A stretch of DNA of 64,000 nt from Vreelandella arcis (GTDB taxonomy: Bacteria; Pseudomonadota; Gammaproteobacteria; Pseudomonadales; Halomonadaceae), in the NCBI RefSeq assembly GCF_900103865.1, contig NZ_FNII01000014.1, positions 28,669 to 92,668 of the forward strand, read 5' to 3'. This document shows positions 17,411 through 26,906 of the stretch, one piece after another (within the stretch, counting starts at the first letter, position 1; the number at the start of each line of letters is the position of its first letter). A program made the position numbers and the translations under genes. The notes beneath the pieces were generated by a model, which saw only the letters and a list, made by a program, of their open reading frames with translations, ran no database searches and was not told the DNA's origin.

Positions 17411-19333
17411 CTACTGGGACTTACGTACACGCAGGTACCATTCGGACAGTAGCCGCACTTGTTTTTCGGTGTAGCCACGATCCACCATCCGCGCGACAAA
17501 GTCTTCGTGCTTTTTCTGATCCGACTTCGACGCCTTGGCATTAAACGAGATCACCGGCAGCAACTCTTCGGTGTTGGCGAACATTTTGTGTTCGATAACG
17601 CCTTTGAGCTTTTCATACGACTGCCAGCTGGGGTTCATGCCGTTGTTTTGCGCCCGCGCCCGCAGCACAAAGTTGACCACCTCGTGGCGGAAGTCTTTCG
17701 GGTTGGAAATCCCAGCAGGTTTCTCGATTTTTTCCAGCTCGTCGTTGAGCGCCTGACGATTCAGCAGCTCGCCGGTTTCGGGGTCGCGGTACTCTTGATC
17801 CTGAATCCAAAAGTCGGCATAGGTTACATAGCGGTCGAAAATGTTTTGCCCGTACTCGCTATACGATTCGAGGTAGGCGGTCTGAATTTCCTTACCGATA
17901 AACTCGACGTAGCGCGGTGCCAAAAATTCTTTAATAAAGCCGATATAGCGCTCGAACACTTCCGACGGCAGCTGTTCACGCTCAAGCGCTTGCTCGAGTA
18001 CGTAAAGCAAATGCACGGGGTTAGCGGCCACTTCGGTACTGTCGAAGTTAAATACCTTGGAGAGGATTTTGAACGCAAAGCGGGTAGATAACCCCTGCAT
18101 GCCTTCATCCACTCCGGCGGCGTCACGGTATTCCTGGATCGACTTCGCCCGTGGGTCGGTGTCTTTAAGGTTTTCACCGTCGTAAACGCGCATTTTGGAG
18201 TAGATACTTGAGTTTTCGGGTACTTTAAGCCGCGAAAGCACCGAAAACTGCGCCAGCATGCGTAGCGTATCCGGGGCGCAAGGCGCAGCGTTAAGCGACG
18301 AGTCTTCGAGTAATTTCTGATAGATCTTAATTTCTTCGGTTACCCGCAGGCAGTAAGGCACTTTGACGATATACACGCGGTCTAAAAATGCCTCGTTGTT
18401 GCGATTATTGCGGAACGCCTGCCATTCGGACTCGTTAGAGTGGGCCAAAACGACCCCATTAAAAGGAATCGCGCCCATGCCTTCCGTGGGGTTGTAGTTA
18501 CCCTCTTGGGTCGCGGTTAACAGCGGGTGCAGCACCTTGATCGGTGCTTTGAACATCTCGACGAACTCCATTATCCCCTGGTTAGCGCGGCACAGCCCGC
18601 CAGAGAAGCTATAGGCATCGGGATCATCCTGGGAGTAAAGTTCCAGTTGACGAATATCGACTTTACCTACCAGTGACGAGATGTCTTGATTGTTCTCATC
18701 CCCCGGTTCGGTTTTAGAAATAGCGATCTGGTTGAGCCGCGATGGGTACAAGCGCACCACACGAAACTGGGAAATGTCGCCGCCGTATTCTTTCAGACGT
18801 TTGGCCGCCCAGGGCGACATCACGCTTTTCAGGTAGCGCGGTGCAATGCCGTACTCTTTTTCGAGCAGCTCGCCGTCTTCCTCGGGTGAGAACAATCCCA
18901 ACGGTGACTCATAGACCGGCGAGCCTTTAATGGCATAGAAGGGAATGCGCTCCATTAACAGCTTGAGGCGCTCAGCCAGTGACGATTTCCCCCCGCCGAC
19001 CGGCCCCAGCAAGTAGAGAATCTGCTTACGTTCCTCAAGCCCCTGCGCCGCATGGCGAAAGTAGGACACAATCTGCTCGATGGCCTCTTCCATACCGTGA
19101 AACTCGGCAAACGCAGGGTAGCGTCGAATCACTTTGTTGGAAAAAATACGCGAGAGACGCGAGTCCTTAGCGGTATCGATGACCTTAGGCTCGCCGATCG
19201 CTTCGAGCATACGCTCGGCAGCGCTGGCATAAACCTTCGGGTCACGACGACACAGCGCCAAATATTCTTCAAGGCTCATGTCTTCTTGCTGAACGCGGGC
19301 AAAACGGTCTTGAACGTGATCAAAGATGCTCAT
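17411..19333 (-). CDS. yeaG: PrkA-family serine protein kinase YeaG
   Basis: 640 residues: an AAA-like domain with Walker A GPVGGGKSSLAE near residue 110 and a C-terminal PrkA kinase domain (KIEKPAGISNPKDFRHEVVN region). In E. coli YeaG is an RpoS-controlled kinase acting in nitrogen starvation and persistence. The start ATG follows CAGGAGAG. It is first in the three-gene operon with yeaH and ycgB, so the promoter should lie in 19334-19550; I see no convincing -10/-35 pair there. Confidence 0.95.
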   Translation of the reverse strand: MSIFDHVQDRFARVQQEDMSLEEYLALCRRDPKVYASAAERMLEAIGEPKVIDTAKDSRLSRIFSNKVIRRYPAFAEFHGMEEAIEQIVSYFRHAAQGLEERKQILYLLGPVGGGKSSLAERLKLLMERIPFYAIKGSPVYESPLGLFSPEEDGELLEKEYGIAPRYLKSVMSPWAAKRLKEYGGDISQFRVVRLYPSRLNQIAISKTEPGDENNQDISSLVGKVDIRQLELYSQDDPDAYSFSGGLCRANQGIMEFVEMFKAPIKVLHPLLTATQEGNYNPTEGMGAIPFNGVVLAHSNESEWQAFRNNRNNEAFLDRVYIVKVPYCLRVTEEIKIYQKLLEDSSLNAAPCAPDTLRMLAQFSVLSRLKVPENSSIYSKMRVYDGENLKDTDPRAKSIQEYRDAAGVDEGMQGLSTRFAFKILSKVFNFDSTEVAANPVHLLYVLEQALEREQLPSEVFERYIGFIKEFLAPRYVEFIGKEIQTAYLESYSEYGQNIFDRYVTYADFWIQDQEYRDPETGELLNRQALNDELEKIEKPAGISNPKDFRHEVVNFVLRARAQNNGMNPSWQSYEKLKGVIEHKMFANTEELLPVISFNAKASKSDQKKHEDFVARMVDRGYTEKQVRLLSEWYLRVRKSQ

Positions 19334-19549
19334 TTAACTCTCCTGTAGCCCATCCCCAGGCAGTCACCGTCAAGTAGCCAATGTCACAGAGGTGTGCCGA
19401 ACGAGGTGTCGCACTATCAGCGTAGTCAGTATTAGCAAAATGTGATGGCTCAAACTTCAACGCTGGAACGTTAATGCTATGAGCATAAGGGCAGGAGATT
19501 AGTTGCGTTGAAAACCTCGGCACGCTGACGACTACGTTAAACAAGGCGC

Positions 19550-19590
19550 TAGTAGCCCGGCGCAAAGCGCCGCCTACTAAGAGGCGGCGC
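19550..19590. repeat. REP-like double palindrome between yeaG and ltaE
   Basis: Read on the minus strand this is GTAGGCGGCGC-TTT-GCGCC..CTAC, a GTAG-headed palindrome. It overlaps a second perfect 9-bp hairpin (19567-19575 with 19582-19590). The two hairpins are mutually exclusive. The position just downstream of ltaE also fits a transcript-end structure. Confidence 0.5.
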
Positions 19591-19617
19591 CAGTGAAGAA
19601 CGTGCTAATAAGCCAGG

Positions 19618-20661
19618 CTATTCAAGTACCGTTTTCATGTCGTCCAGCAGTTGATCCAATAATTCAACGGTGGTGTTCCAGGCACATACAAACCGCGCGC
19701 CGCCCGCGCCAATAAAGGTATAGAAGGTCCAGTCTCTGGCTTTCAACGCTTCGATGGCGTGAGGTGGCAATTCAACGAAAACACTATTGGCCTGGGTAGG
19801 AAACATCAGCGAGACGCCGGGCAGTGCCTGAAGGCCCTCGGAGAGGTAACGCGCCATGGCGTTGGCGTGCTGGGCGTTGGTTAGCCAGGCACCGCTTTCC
19901 AGTAGGCCAAGCCAGGGCGCCGAGACAAAGCGCATCTTGGAGGCCAACTGCCCCGCCTGCTTGCAGCGGTAGGCAAAGTCTTCGGCTAGCTCACGGTTGA
20001 AAAACAGAATGGCCTCGCCGAACGCTAAGCCATTTTTAGTCCCTGAGAAACACAGCGCATCGACACCCACCTGCCAGGTCAATTCGGCCGGAGTGGCGTC
20101 CAAACTGGCACAGGCGTTGGCGAAGCGTGCGCCGTCCATATGCAAACGCAGGTCGTGCTTATCCGCCACCGCCCGGATGGCCAACAGTTCTTCTCGGGAG
20201 TAGACCGTGCCCACTTCGGTGGCTTGGGTCAGCGAAACAACCTTGGGTTTGGGATAGTGAATATCGCTGCGTTTGGTCACCAGCGCTTCAATCCCCTCCG
20301 GCGTCAGCTTGCCGTTGGCCCCCGGCGAGGTGAGCAGTTTGGCACCGTTGGAAAAAAACTCGGGGCCACCACACTCGTCCGTTTCAATGTGGGCCAGTTC
20401 ATGGCAGATCACACTGTGGTAGCTGCGTCCCATCGCGGAAAGCGCCAGTGAGTTGGCAGCGGTGCCGTTAAATACAAAAAACACCTCACAATCGTAATCG
20501 AACATATCGCGAAAGCGGTCGGCGGCGCGGGCAGTCCAGCGGTCATTGCCATAGGCCAAGTCATCCGCTTGGTTGGCTTCCAGCAAGTACTGCATGGCCT
20601 CCGGGCAAATGCCGGAGGTGTTGTCACTGGCTAAAAATCGCGGGGTACACTCCGAGGTCAT
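19618..20661 (-). CDS. ltaE: Low-specificity L-threonine aldolase
   Basis: A PLP enzyme of the beta-eliminating lyase fold that splits L-threonine or L-allo-threonine to glycine and acetaldehyde. 347 residues. The PLP-binding lysine lies in CFSGTKNGLAFGE, and the cofactor region HMDGARFANA precedes it. AAAGGA lies before the ATG. Monocistronic by spacing: fadH ends 125 bases upstream and a palindromic repeat follows. Confidence 0.95.
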   Translation of the reverse strand: MTSECTPRFLASDNTSGICPEAMQYLLEANQADDLAYGNDRWTARAADRFRDMFDYDCEVFFVFNGTAANSLALSAMGRSYHSVICHELAHIETDECGGPEFFSNGAKLLTSPGANGKLTPEGIEALVTKRSDIHYPKPKVVSLTQATEVGTVYSREELLAIRAVADKHDLRLHMDGARFANACASLDATPAELTWQVGVDALCFSGTKNGLAFGEAILFFNRELAEDFAYRCKQAGQLASKMRFVSAPWLGLLESGAWLTNAQHANAMARYLSEGLQALPGVSLMFPTQANSVFVELPPHAIEALKARDWTFYTFIGAGGARFVCAWNTTVELLDQLLDDMKTVLE

Positions 20662-20722
20662 GGCGATAGTCCTTTTATCTGACAGTATTACAACGTGGGC
20701 TGGGTGCCACCCGCGTCGTCGT

Positions 20723-20747
20723 CACTCGTCAGGGTGACTAACGAGTG
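20723..20747 (-). terminator. Hairpin after fadH
   Basis: A 7-bp stem CACTCGT/ACGAGTG (20723-20729, 20741-20747) with an inner GTCA/TGAC pairing, located between fadH and ltaE on the minus strand. No T-tract is visible. Confidence 0.35.
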
Positions 20748-20786
20748 GGGTAGTTAAGGCCTAATCAGTCTATCGCCATTTCAAGG

Positions 20787-22808
20787 TTATAAGGAAGCCG
20801 CTAGGCGGGTGCCCTGCTCAATAGCACGCTTGGCATCCAGTTCGGCGGCTTCATCGGCACCGCCAATCACGTGCACACGGCCGCCTGCCTGTTCCAAAGG
20901 CGTGATCAAGTCGCGTACCGACTCCTGTCCCGCACATACCACCACCGACGCCACGGCGAGCAGTTGCTCTTCACCGTCACGGCGGATATGCAAACCCTCG
21001 TCATCAATTTTCAGGTACTCACAGCCGGTGAGGGTTTTTACCCCGCGCTGCCTGAGTGACGAGCGGTGCACCCAGCCGGTGGTTTTACCCAGATTTTTGC
21101 CCGGTTTGGACGTTTTACGCTGCAGCATGACGATGTCCCGCGGGGAGGCCGGTGGTACTGGCGTTTTCAGCCCGCCGCGCTCATCCATCGCTAAGTCGAC
21201 GCCCCACTCGTCGCACCAGGCCTCGAGATCCAGCGCGGTATGCTGTTGGTCGGCTAACAGCTCAGAGACGTCAAAACCAATGCCACCCGCGCCAATCACC
21301 GCCACGGTTTGGCCAACCCGTTCGGGCTGCTCAATCGCCTCAGCGTAGCTCAGCACGCTGGGGTGATCAGCACCAGGCAACGTCAACTCGCGAGGCACCA
21401 CGCCGGTGGCAATCACCACCTCGTCAAACTCGGCCAGCGCGTCCGGCGTCGCGAGGGTGTTCAACCGAACCTCAACGGCGTGTTTTTCAAGCATCACGCG
21501 GAAGTAGCGCAGCGTCTCGTTAAACTCTTCTTTGCCAGGGATTTTGCGGGCGTAATTAAACTGCCCGCCTAATTCGGCGCGGCGTTCAAACAGCACCACC
21601 TGATGCCCACGGCTCGCAGCGGCCACCGCCGTGGCAAGACCCGCCGGGCCACCGCCGACCACCGCCACACGCTTTGCCGATTGAGTCGGCGTAAGCGTTA
21701 TTTCAGATTCGTGGCAAGCGCGAGGGTTCACCAAACACGAGGTCAACTTGCCCGCAAACGTATGATCCAGGCAGGCCTGGTTACAGGCGATACAGGTGTT
21801 GATCTCGTCGGCCAGCCCCGCCTCAGCTTTACGCACCCACTCGGGATCAGCCAGAAACGGCCGCGCCATCGAGACCATATCGGCGTGCCCTTCGGCTAGC
21901 ACTCGCTCGGCCACGTCCGGCATATTGATGCGGTTGGTGGTAATCAGCGGAATCGACAGCGTGGCCTTCATCCGCTTGGTCACCTCGGTGAAAGCGGCCC
22001 GAGGGACGCTGGTCACGATGGTCGGCACTCGGGCTTCGTGCCAGCCAATACCGGTGTTGATCACATTCGCACCCGCGGCTTCAATCGCTCGTCCCAGCGC
22101 CACGACTTCTTCCCAAGAGCTACCCTCTTCGACCAGATCGATCATCGACAGGCGGAAGATAACCAGGAACCGCTCGCCCACGGCGGCACGAATGCGCTCG
22201 ACGATCTCAATCGGAAAGCGAATACGCCGCTCAAAGTCACCGCCCCACTGGTCATCGCGCTGATTGGTGCGCTGACAAATAAACTGATTGATCAAATAGC
22301 CTTCAGAGCCCATGACCTCAACGCCATCATAGCCCGCCTGCTGGGCAAGACTCGCGCAACGTACGTAGTCATCAATTTGCTGCTCGACTTCGTCACTGGT
22401 CAACGCACGCGGCGTAAAGGGGTTGATCGGTGCCTGAATCGCCGATGGCGCGACCAGCTCGGGCGAGTACGCATAGCGTCCGGCATGCAGAATCTGCATA
22501 CACAAATGCCCGCCCTCGGCGTGGACGGCATCAACCACCTTACGATGTTCCGCCAGCTGCGAGGCCTCGGTTAGTGCGTTGGCTCCCTGGAACACCGCAC
22601 CCTCGGCATTGGGCGCGATCCCCCCGGTAACGATTAGGCTGACCCCGGCGCGTGCCCGTTCGGCATAAAACGCCGCCAGGCGCTCAAAGCCATTCGGTGC
22701 TTCTTCCAAGTTGGTGTGCATTGAGCCCATCAGCACGCGGTTGGGCAGCGTTAAATGGCCAAGCGTCAGCGGGCGAAACAGGTACGGATACGCGGGGGGA
22801 TGACTCAT
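20787..22808 (-). CDS. fadH: NADPH-dependent 2,4-dienoyl-CoA reductase
   Basis: A flavo-iron-sulfur enzyme that reduces 2,4-dienoyl-CoA during beta-oxidation of polyunsaturated fatty acids. About 673 residues: an N-terminal Old Yellow Enzyme barrel with the catalytic Tyr in GSEGYLINQF and His in GIGWHEARVPT. A [4Fe-4S] cluster follows in the spacing C-x2-C-x3-C-x11-C (CIACNQAC...C). The C-terminal FAD/NADPH domain has VGGGPAGLATAVAA and IGAGGIGFD. The ATG at 22808 follows AGGAGAAC; a GTG directly upstream is less likely. Confidence 0.95.
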   Translation of the reverse strand: MSHPPAYPYLFRPLTLGHLTLPNRVLMGSMHTNLEEAPNGFERLAAFYAERARAGVSLIVTGGIAPNAEGAVFQGANALTEASQLAEHRKVVDAVHAEGGHLCMQILHAGRYAYSPELVAPSAIQAPINPFTPRALTSDEVEQQIDDYVRCASLAQQAGYDGVEVMGSEGYLINQFICQRTNQRDDQWGGDFERRIRFPIEIVERIRAAVGERFLVIFRLSMIDLVEEGSSWEEVVALGRAIEAAGANVINTGIGWHEARVPTIVTSVPRAAFTEVTKRMKATLSIPLITTNRINMPDVAERVLAEGHADMVSMARPFLADPEWVRKAEAGLADEINTCIACNQACLDHTFAGKLTSCLVNPRACHESEITLTPTQSAKRVAVVGGGPAGLATAVAAASRGHQVVLFERRAELGGQFNYARKIPGKEEFNETLRYFRVMLEKHAVEVRLNTLATPDALAEFDEVVIATGVVPRELTLPGADHPSVLSYAEAIEQPERVGQTVAVIGAGGIGFDVSELLADQQHTALDLEAWCDEWGVDLAMDERGGLKTPVPPASPRDIVMLQRKTSKPGKNLGKTTGWVHRSSLRQRGVKTLTGCEYLKIDDEGLHIRRDGEEQLLAVASVVVCAGQESVRDLITPLEQAGGRVHVIGGADEAAELDAKRAIEQGTRLAASL

Positions 22809-22966
22809 CACGGTTCTCCTTGGCGTTGTTCATATAATAATTCAAACAAGCGTATGACATGCAGCGCACGACGTACAGCCTTTTGCCTCACCCGCATACC
22901 CTTTTGGCTCTTGCTCATCGCGCCAAAGCAGGTCACATTAACCGGCTAACGATAAGGGACTATGCT

Positions 22967-23884
22967 ATGCCGTTTATTTACTTTTTAGCCCCGCTGGCCA
23001 CCGTGCTGATCTGGTCGGGGAACATGACCATTAACCAGATGACCGTTGGGGCCATAGCGCCGAGCAGCATCGCGTTTTTACGCTGGCTACTGGCGCTCGC
23101 GGTCATGACACCGTTTGTACTGCCCGCCGCGCTGCGCCATCGCGATGAAATCCGCCGCCATTGGCCCAAGCTCGCCTTACTGGGGCTTCTCGGCATGGGC
23201 TTATGGCAAGGCTTAGCCTACGTGGCGGCGGAAACCACCACCGCCACCAACATGGGCATATTAGCCGCTATGGTACCGCTATTGACGGTGCTGTTAAGTG
23301 CGTTGATTTTACGCGAGCCACCAACCCGCGGTGGCATTATGGGCGGGATAGTGGCGTTTATCGGCGTCACCGTGCTACTGGGCCGCGGTAACCCGCTTTC
23401 ACTATTGCAGCTACAAGTCGCCTATGGCGATGCACTGATGGTCGCGGCGGCCACCTGCTACGCACTATATGGTGTGATGCTAAAACGCTGGTCAATGAAG
23501 CTACCGCCATGGGTCATGCTCTACGCTCAGGTCTGCTTTGCCGTGCTGTTCCTGCTACCGCCTTACTTATTGGGGCCGATGACGCCGGTGGATAGCCAAA
23601 ATATTGGACTTATCTTATACGCCGGGATTCCTGCATCGATTATCACGACCTTTTTATGGATGCGGGCCGTGCGTCAGATTGGCGCTAGCCAAGCGAGTAT
23701 TTTCATTAACCTGATGCCGCTGTTCAGTGCGCTTATCGCCATGGCGTTTCTGGGTGAACAGGTGGCGGGGTTCCACTTTATCGGCGGACTATTAATATTG
23801 GCCGGCGTCATTATGGCCCAAACGCTGACCCAGCCGTTAACGCGAAGTTTATCCCGTGTTAAGTCTAGTGGTGCCGAGCAATGA
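22967..23884 (+). CDS. EamA/DMT-family transporter
   Basis: A ten-helix drug/metabolite exporter of the EamA family, 305 residues, with the two-fold repeated five-helix architecture (first repeat starts FLAPLATVLIWSGNMTINQM, second YGDALMVAAATCYALYGVML). The ATG at 22967 was chosen because AAGGGA lies 8 bases upstream and it gives the normal DMT N-terminus; the longer upstream frame reads through non-hydrophobic sequence. Substrate unknown. It is divergent from fadH and 42 bases upstream of the GNAT-nitrilase gene, with which it may form an operon. Confidence 0.9.
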   Translation: MPFIYFLAPLATVLIWSGNMTINQMTVGAIAPSSIAFLRWLLALAVMTPFVLPAALRHRDEIRRHWPKLALLGLLGMGLWQGLAYVAAETTTATNMGILAAMVPLLTVLLSALILREPPTRGGIMGGIVAFIGVTVLLGRGNPLSLLQLQVAYGDALMVAAATCYALYGVMLKRWSMKLPPWVMLYAQVCFAVLFLLPPYLLGPMTPVDSQNIGLILYAGIPASIITTFLWMRAVRQIGASQASIFINLMPLFSALIAMAFLGEQVAGFHFIGGLLILAGVIMAQTLTQPLTRSLSRVKSSGAEQ

Positions 23885-23926
23885 TACAATCGGGCAACTT
23901 TATCCGACTGTAGGATACCTCTGACA

Positions 23927-25495
23927 ATGTCCTTAGAAGAACTGCACCTTAATCTCCGCAACCTGACGAGCGATGACTACGATCAGCTCAAGGCGCTGAT
24001 GGATGCGGTGTATCACGATATTGGTGGTGCCTGGCCTAAGCTGACCATCGACAAACTGATTCAAGAATTCCCCGATGGTCAGATTGCCATCGAGGATGAT
24101 GGCAAGCTAGTTGGCGTCGCCCTAACCGTGCAGGTCGATTACGACGAGTTCTCCAACCCGCATAAGTACGACGACCTGATTGGGCATCGTGAGATCATTC
24201 GTAACGACCAGGACGGCGATGCCATGTACGGGTTGGACGTGCTGATCCATCCCGATTATCGCGGCTACCGGCTGGGCCGCCGCCTGTATGAGGCGCGTAA
24301 AGAACTGTGCCGGTCACACAACCTGCGCGCCATCTTGGCGGGTGGGCGAATCCCCGAATACCACCAGCACGCAAGCGAGCTTTCCCCGGCTCAATACATA
24401 GATAAAGTCTCGCGCAAGGAAATCTACGATCCGATTCTGTCGTTCCAGCTAGCGAACGATTTCCAGGTGAAGCGGCTGCTGCGCAAATACCTTCCCGAAG
24501 ACGAACAGTCGCGCGGCTACGCCACGCTGCTGGAATGGAACAACATTCTGTTCGAACCCGCCGAAAGCGTGCTGGATACCCGCCCGACCCAAGTACGCGT
24601 TGGCGCGGTACAGTGGCAAATGCGCGAGTTTTCATCCGTCGAAGCCGCGCTTCAGCAGATCGAGTACTTCGTGGATGCGCTCTCCGACTACCAAAGTGAC
24701 TTTGCGGTATTTCCGGAGTTGTTTAATGCGCCGTTAATGGGGCTGCAAGACCGCGACGCTCAACAGGATCAGATGGGGGCCATTCGCTTTTTGGCCGGTT
24801 TTACCGACCGGTTTAGCACTGAGCTTTCCCGGATGGCGGTGTCCTACAACATCAATATCGTCGGCGGCTCGATGATTGAAGTTGGCGAGGATGACCGGCT
24901 GTATAACGTGGCCTACCTGTTCCATCGCGACGGCAGCGTTGAGAAACAGTCGAAGCTGCATATCACGCCTCAAGAACGCCGCGACTGGGTGATTGAAGGC
25001 GGCGACGACCTGCAGGTATTTGATACCGATGCCGGGCGCGTGGGTATTTTGATTTGCTATGACGTGGAATTCCCTGAGCTTGGTCGCCTGCTCGCCGATC
25101 AGGACATGGATATTCTGTTCGTGCCCTTCTGGACTGATACCAAAAACGGCTACCTGCGGGTGCGCCATTGCTGCCAGGCGCGGGCGATTGAAAACGAATG
25201 CTACGTGGTGTTGTGCGGCAGCGTCGGCAACCTGCCGTCCATTGAGAACCTGGATATCCAGTACGCCCAGTCGGCGGTGTTCTCGCCTTCCGACTTTGCC
25301 TTCCCTCATGACGCGGTGCTGGCCGAGACGACGCCCAATACCGAGATGATCTTCTTCTCAGACTTGGACTTAACCCGCCTAACGGTGGTGCGTGCCGAAG
25401 GCTCGGTGACCAACCTGAAAGACCGCCGCAAGGATCTGTTTGATCTCCGCTGGCGCGATTGGTCGTGGAAGTCGGGCGCTAACCTCGACGACTAA
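23927..25495 (+). CDS. GNAT acetyltransferase - carbon-nitrogen hydrolase fusion
   Basis: 522 residues with two enzyme domains. The N-terminal GNAT fold (about residues 8-200) has the acetyl-CoA signature YRGYRLGRRLYEA. The C-terminal nitrilase-superfamily domain (about 225-515) has the complete catalytic triad: Glu in VFPELFNAP, Lys in KQSKLHITP and Cys in ILICYDVEFPE. The two-domain form is known as a bifunctional family, but its substrate is not established. No signal peptide. A strong hairpin follows the stop. Confidence 0.93.
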   Translation: MSLEELHLNLRNLTSDDYDQLKALMDAVYHDIGGAWPKLTIDKLIQEFPDGQIAIEDDGKLVGVALTVQVDYDEFSNPHKYDDLIGHREIIRNDQDGDAMYGLDVLIHPDYRGYRLGRRLYEARKELCRSHNLRAILAGGRIPEYHQHASELSPAQYIDKVSRKEIYDPILSFQLANDFQVKRLLRKYLPEDEQSRGYATLLEWNNILFEPAESVLDTRPTQVRVGAVQWQMREFSSVEAALQQIEYFVDALSDYQSDFAVFPELFNAPLMGLQDRDAQQDQMGAIRFLAGFTDRFSTELSRMAVSYNINIVGGSMIEVGEDDRLYNVAYLFHRDGSVEKQSKLHITPQERRDWVIEGGDDLQVFDTDAGRVGILICYDVEFPELGRLLADQDMDILFVPFWTDTKNGYLRVRHCCQARAIENECYVVLCGSVGNLPSIENLDIQYAQSAVFSPSDFAFPHDAVLAETTPNTEMIFFSDLDLTRLTVVRAEGSVTNLKDRRKDLFDLRWRDWSWKSGANLDD

Positions 25496-25526
25496 CGCAC
25501 AGCCGCTGGCAATCGCTGCCCCTCCA

Positions 25527-25554
25527 CCAACGCCGCCTTTTAAGGCGGCGTTGG
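25527..25554. terminator. Bidirectional terminator between two convergent genes
   Basis: A perfect 13-bp inverted repeat (CCAACGCCGCCTT with AAGGCGGCGTTGG, two-base loop centre) with T/A runs at its centre, between the GNAT-nitrilase stop and the alkyltransferase-like stop. Confidence 0.65.
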
Positions 25555-25574
25555 TGTTAATAAAGTCAGTTGAA

Positions 25575-25874
25575 TTAATCTGGCCAAACAAGGTGCTTAG
25601 GCACCCGCCCTTTAGCATCAAACACGACGCCTTCATCGCGCAGTTTTTGATGCTGACGAGCCGCACCGCCATGATCGGCAAGCTTCAGCGATGCAGCGAT
25701 GACCCGGTGCCAGGGCAACTGGTGACCGTCGGGTAGATGACGCATCGCCGAGCCGACCATGCGCGGCGTCGCGCCCTCGGTCATGGCGGCAATCCGCCCG
25801 TAGGTCGTCACCCGCCCCACCGGAATCTGGTCGACAATGGTGTAAATTTGCTCAAGCAATTCGGGTCGGGGCAT
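25575..25874 (-). CDS. Alkyltransferase-like (ATL) protein, MGMT family without catalytic Cys
   Basis: ATL proteins bind O6-alkylguanine in DNA and flag it for nucleotide-excision repair instead of transferring the alkyl group. About 99 residues from the ATG at 25874, preceded by GGAGAG; the longer frame upstream overlaps the LysR gene region. The active-site motif reads LPWHRVI: Trp replaces the Cys of PCHRV, the diagnostic ATL change. The DNA-binding helix and Arg finger region is TPRMVGSAMRHLP. Confidence 0.93.
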   Translation of the reverse strand: MPRPELLEQIYTIVDQIPVGRVTTYGRIAAMTEGATPRMVGSAMRHLPDGHQLPWHRVIAASLKLADHGGAARQHQKLRDEGVVFDAKGRVPKHLVWPD

Positions 25875-25923
25875 CGCGTCTCTCCTGCTGTCGAATGGAA
25901 TACCGCTTAGCGTTGGTGGTGTA

Positions 25924-26790
25924 TCAGGCGATCGCATTTTGCAGCCACTGCCAGACAGCCGTGGCTTCGTCACTCACATGGCGGCGGCTAGGTCTTACCA
26001 GCCAGAAACGCTCGTCGGTGGGCACGCTTATCGAAAACGGTGCGACCAAATCGTCGCGCTGTTCAAATAAGCGGCGGTGGGTCAAGGCAACCCCTCCCCC
26101 CTGACTTGCCAGCGCCAGCGTCATCACCTGATTATCGCAGGTCAGCGCGTGACACTCGGCTTCCAAATGCGCCACACCGGCGGTTTGCAACCAGCCAGGC
26201 CATCCAACCCCGAACCCCACCGCATGGAGCAAGGTGTGCCCGGCTAAAGCCTCGGGAGAAGTCAGGCCTTGGGCAATGCGCGGAGAGCATACCGGCAATA
26301 GCTCCTCGTCCCCCAGCGGCCACATCTCGACACCGCTCCACTCACCGCGGCCGTAGCGAATCTCGATATCTGCGCCTTCCGGACCAAAGTCATCCGGCCA
26401 AATAGCACTAACCAGGCGCAACGATAAATGAGGGTGCTGGTGGTGCAGCTGAATCAACCGAGGCGCCAGCCACGACTGCTGAATGACCGGGGTTGAACGC
26501 AACGTCACCGGCTGTTCACTGGTCACGCCGAAAACCTCCGACGTGCCTTCGCTTATGCGCGCAAACGCATCGTGAATACTGGGCAGCCAGGCCTGACCGG
26601 CAGGACTGAGGGTGAGGCTTCGGGCATGCCGAACGAACAGCTTCTGGCCTAAGCGATCTTCCAACAACCGGATACGCTGGCTGATCGCCGCCTGGGTCAC
26701 CCCCAGCTCATTACCGGCAGCGGTAAAACTTAGCGTTCGCGCGGCGGATTCAAAGGCTTGTAACCATAAAAGCGGCGGCAATGCGCTCAT
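25924..26790 (-). CDS. LysR-family transcriptional regulator
   Basis: 288 residues with an N-terminal winged HTH (FTAAGNELGVTQAAISQRI) and an effector-binding domain. It is divergent from the dioxygenase gene at 26907 with a 116-base shared promoter region, the classic LysR arrangement, so it probably controls the dioxygenase/binding-protein pair. Effector unknown; by context a quaternary amine such as carnitine or gamma-butyrobetaine is the first guess. Confidence 0.9.
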   Translation of the reverse strand: MSALPPLLWLQAFESAARTLSFTAAGNELGVTQAAISQRIRLLEDRLGQKLFVRHARSLTLSPAGQAWLPSIHDAFARISEGTSEVFGVTSEQPVTLRSTPVIQQSWLAPRLIQLHHQHPHLSLRLVSAIWPDDFGPEGADIEIRYGRGEWSGVEMWPLGDEELLPVCSPRIAQGLTSPEALAGHTLLHAVGFGVGWPGWLQTAGVAHLEAECHALTCDNQVMTLALASQGGGVALTHRRLFEQRDDLVAPFSISVPTDERFWLVRPSRRHVSDEATAVWQWLQNAIA

Positions 26791-26906
26791 GAAAAAGTTA
26801 CCTATAAGCTGAATGAGGTCTTAGGGGCCATATTAATCGTTTGTCACTGCCGATGCGACTGCCCATCCTATACAGCACGTAATTAGTTCAAGGCCGGGAG
26901 AAAGTG

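Noticed and set aside
19320..19565. An 81-residue minus-strand ORF upstream of yeaG
   Set aside because: It ends inside yeaG's start region, has no ribosome binding site or domain and includes the REP-like palindrome.
25575..25874. Active O6-methylguanine methyltransferase
   Set aside because: The catalytic Cys of PCHR is replaced by Trp, so it is an alkyltransferase-like protein.
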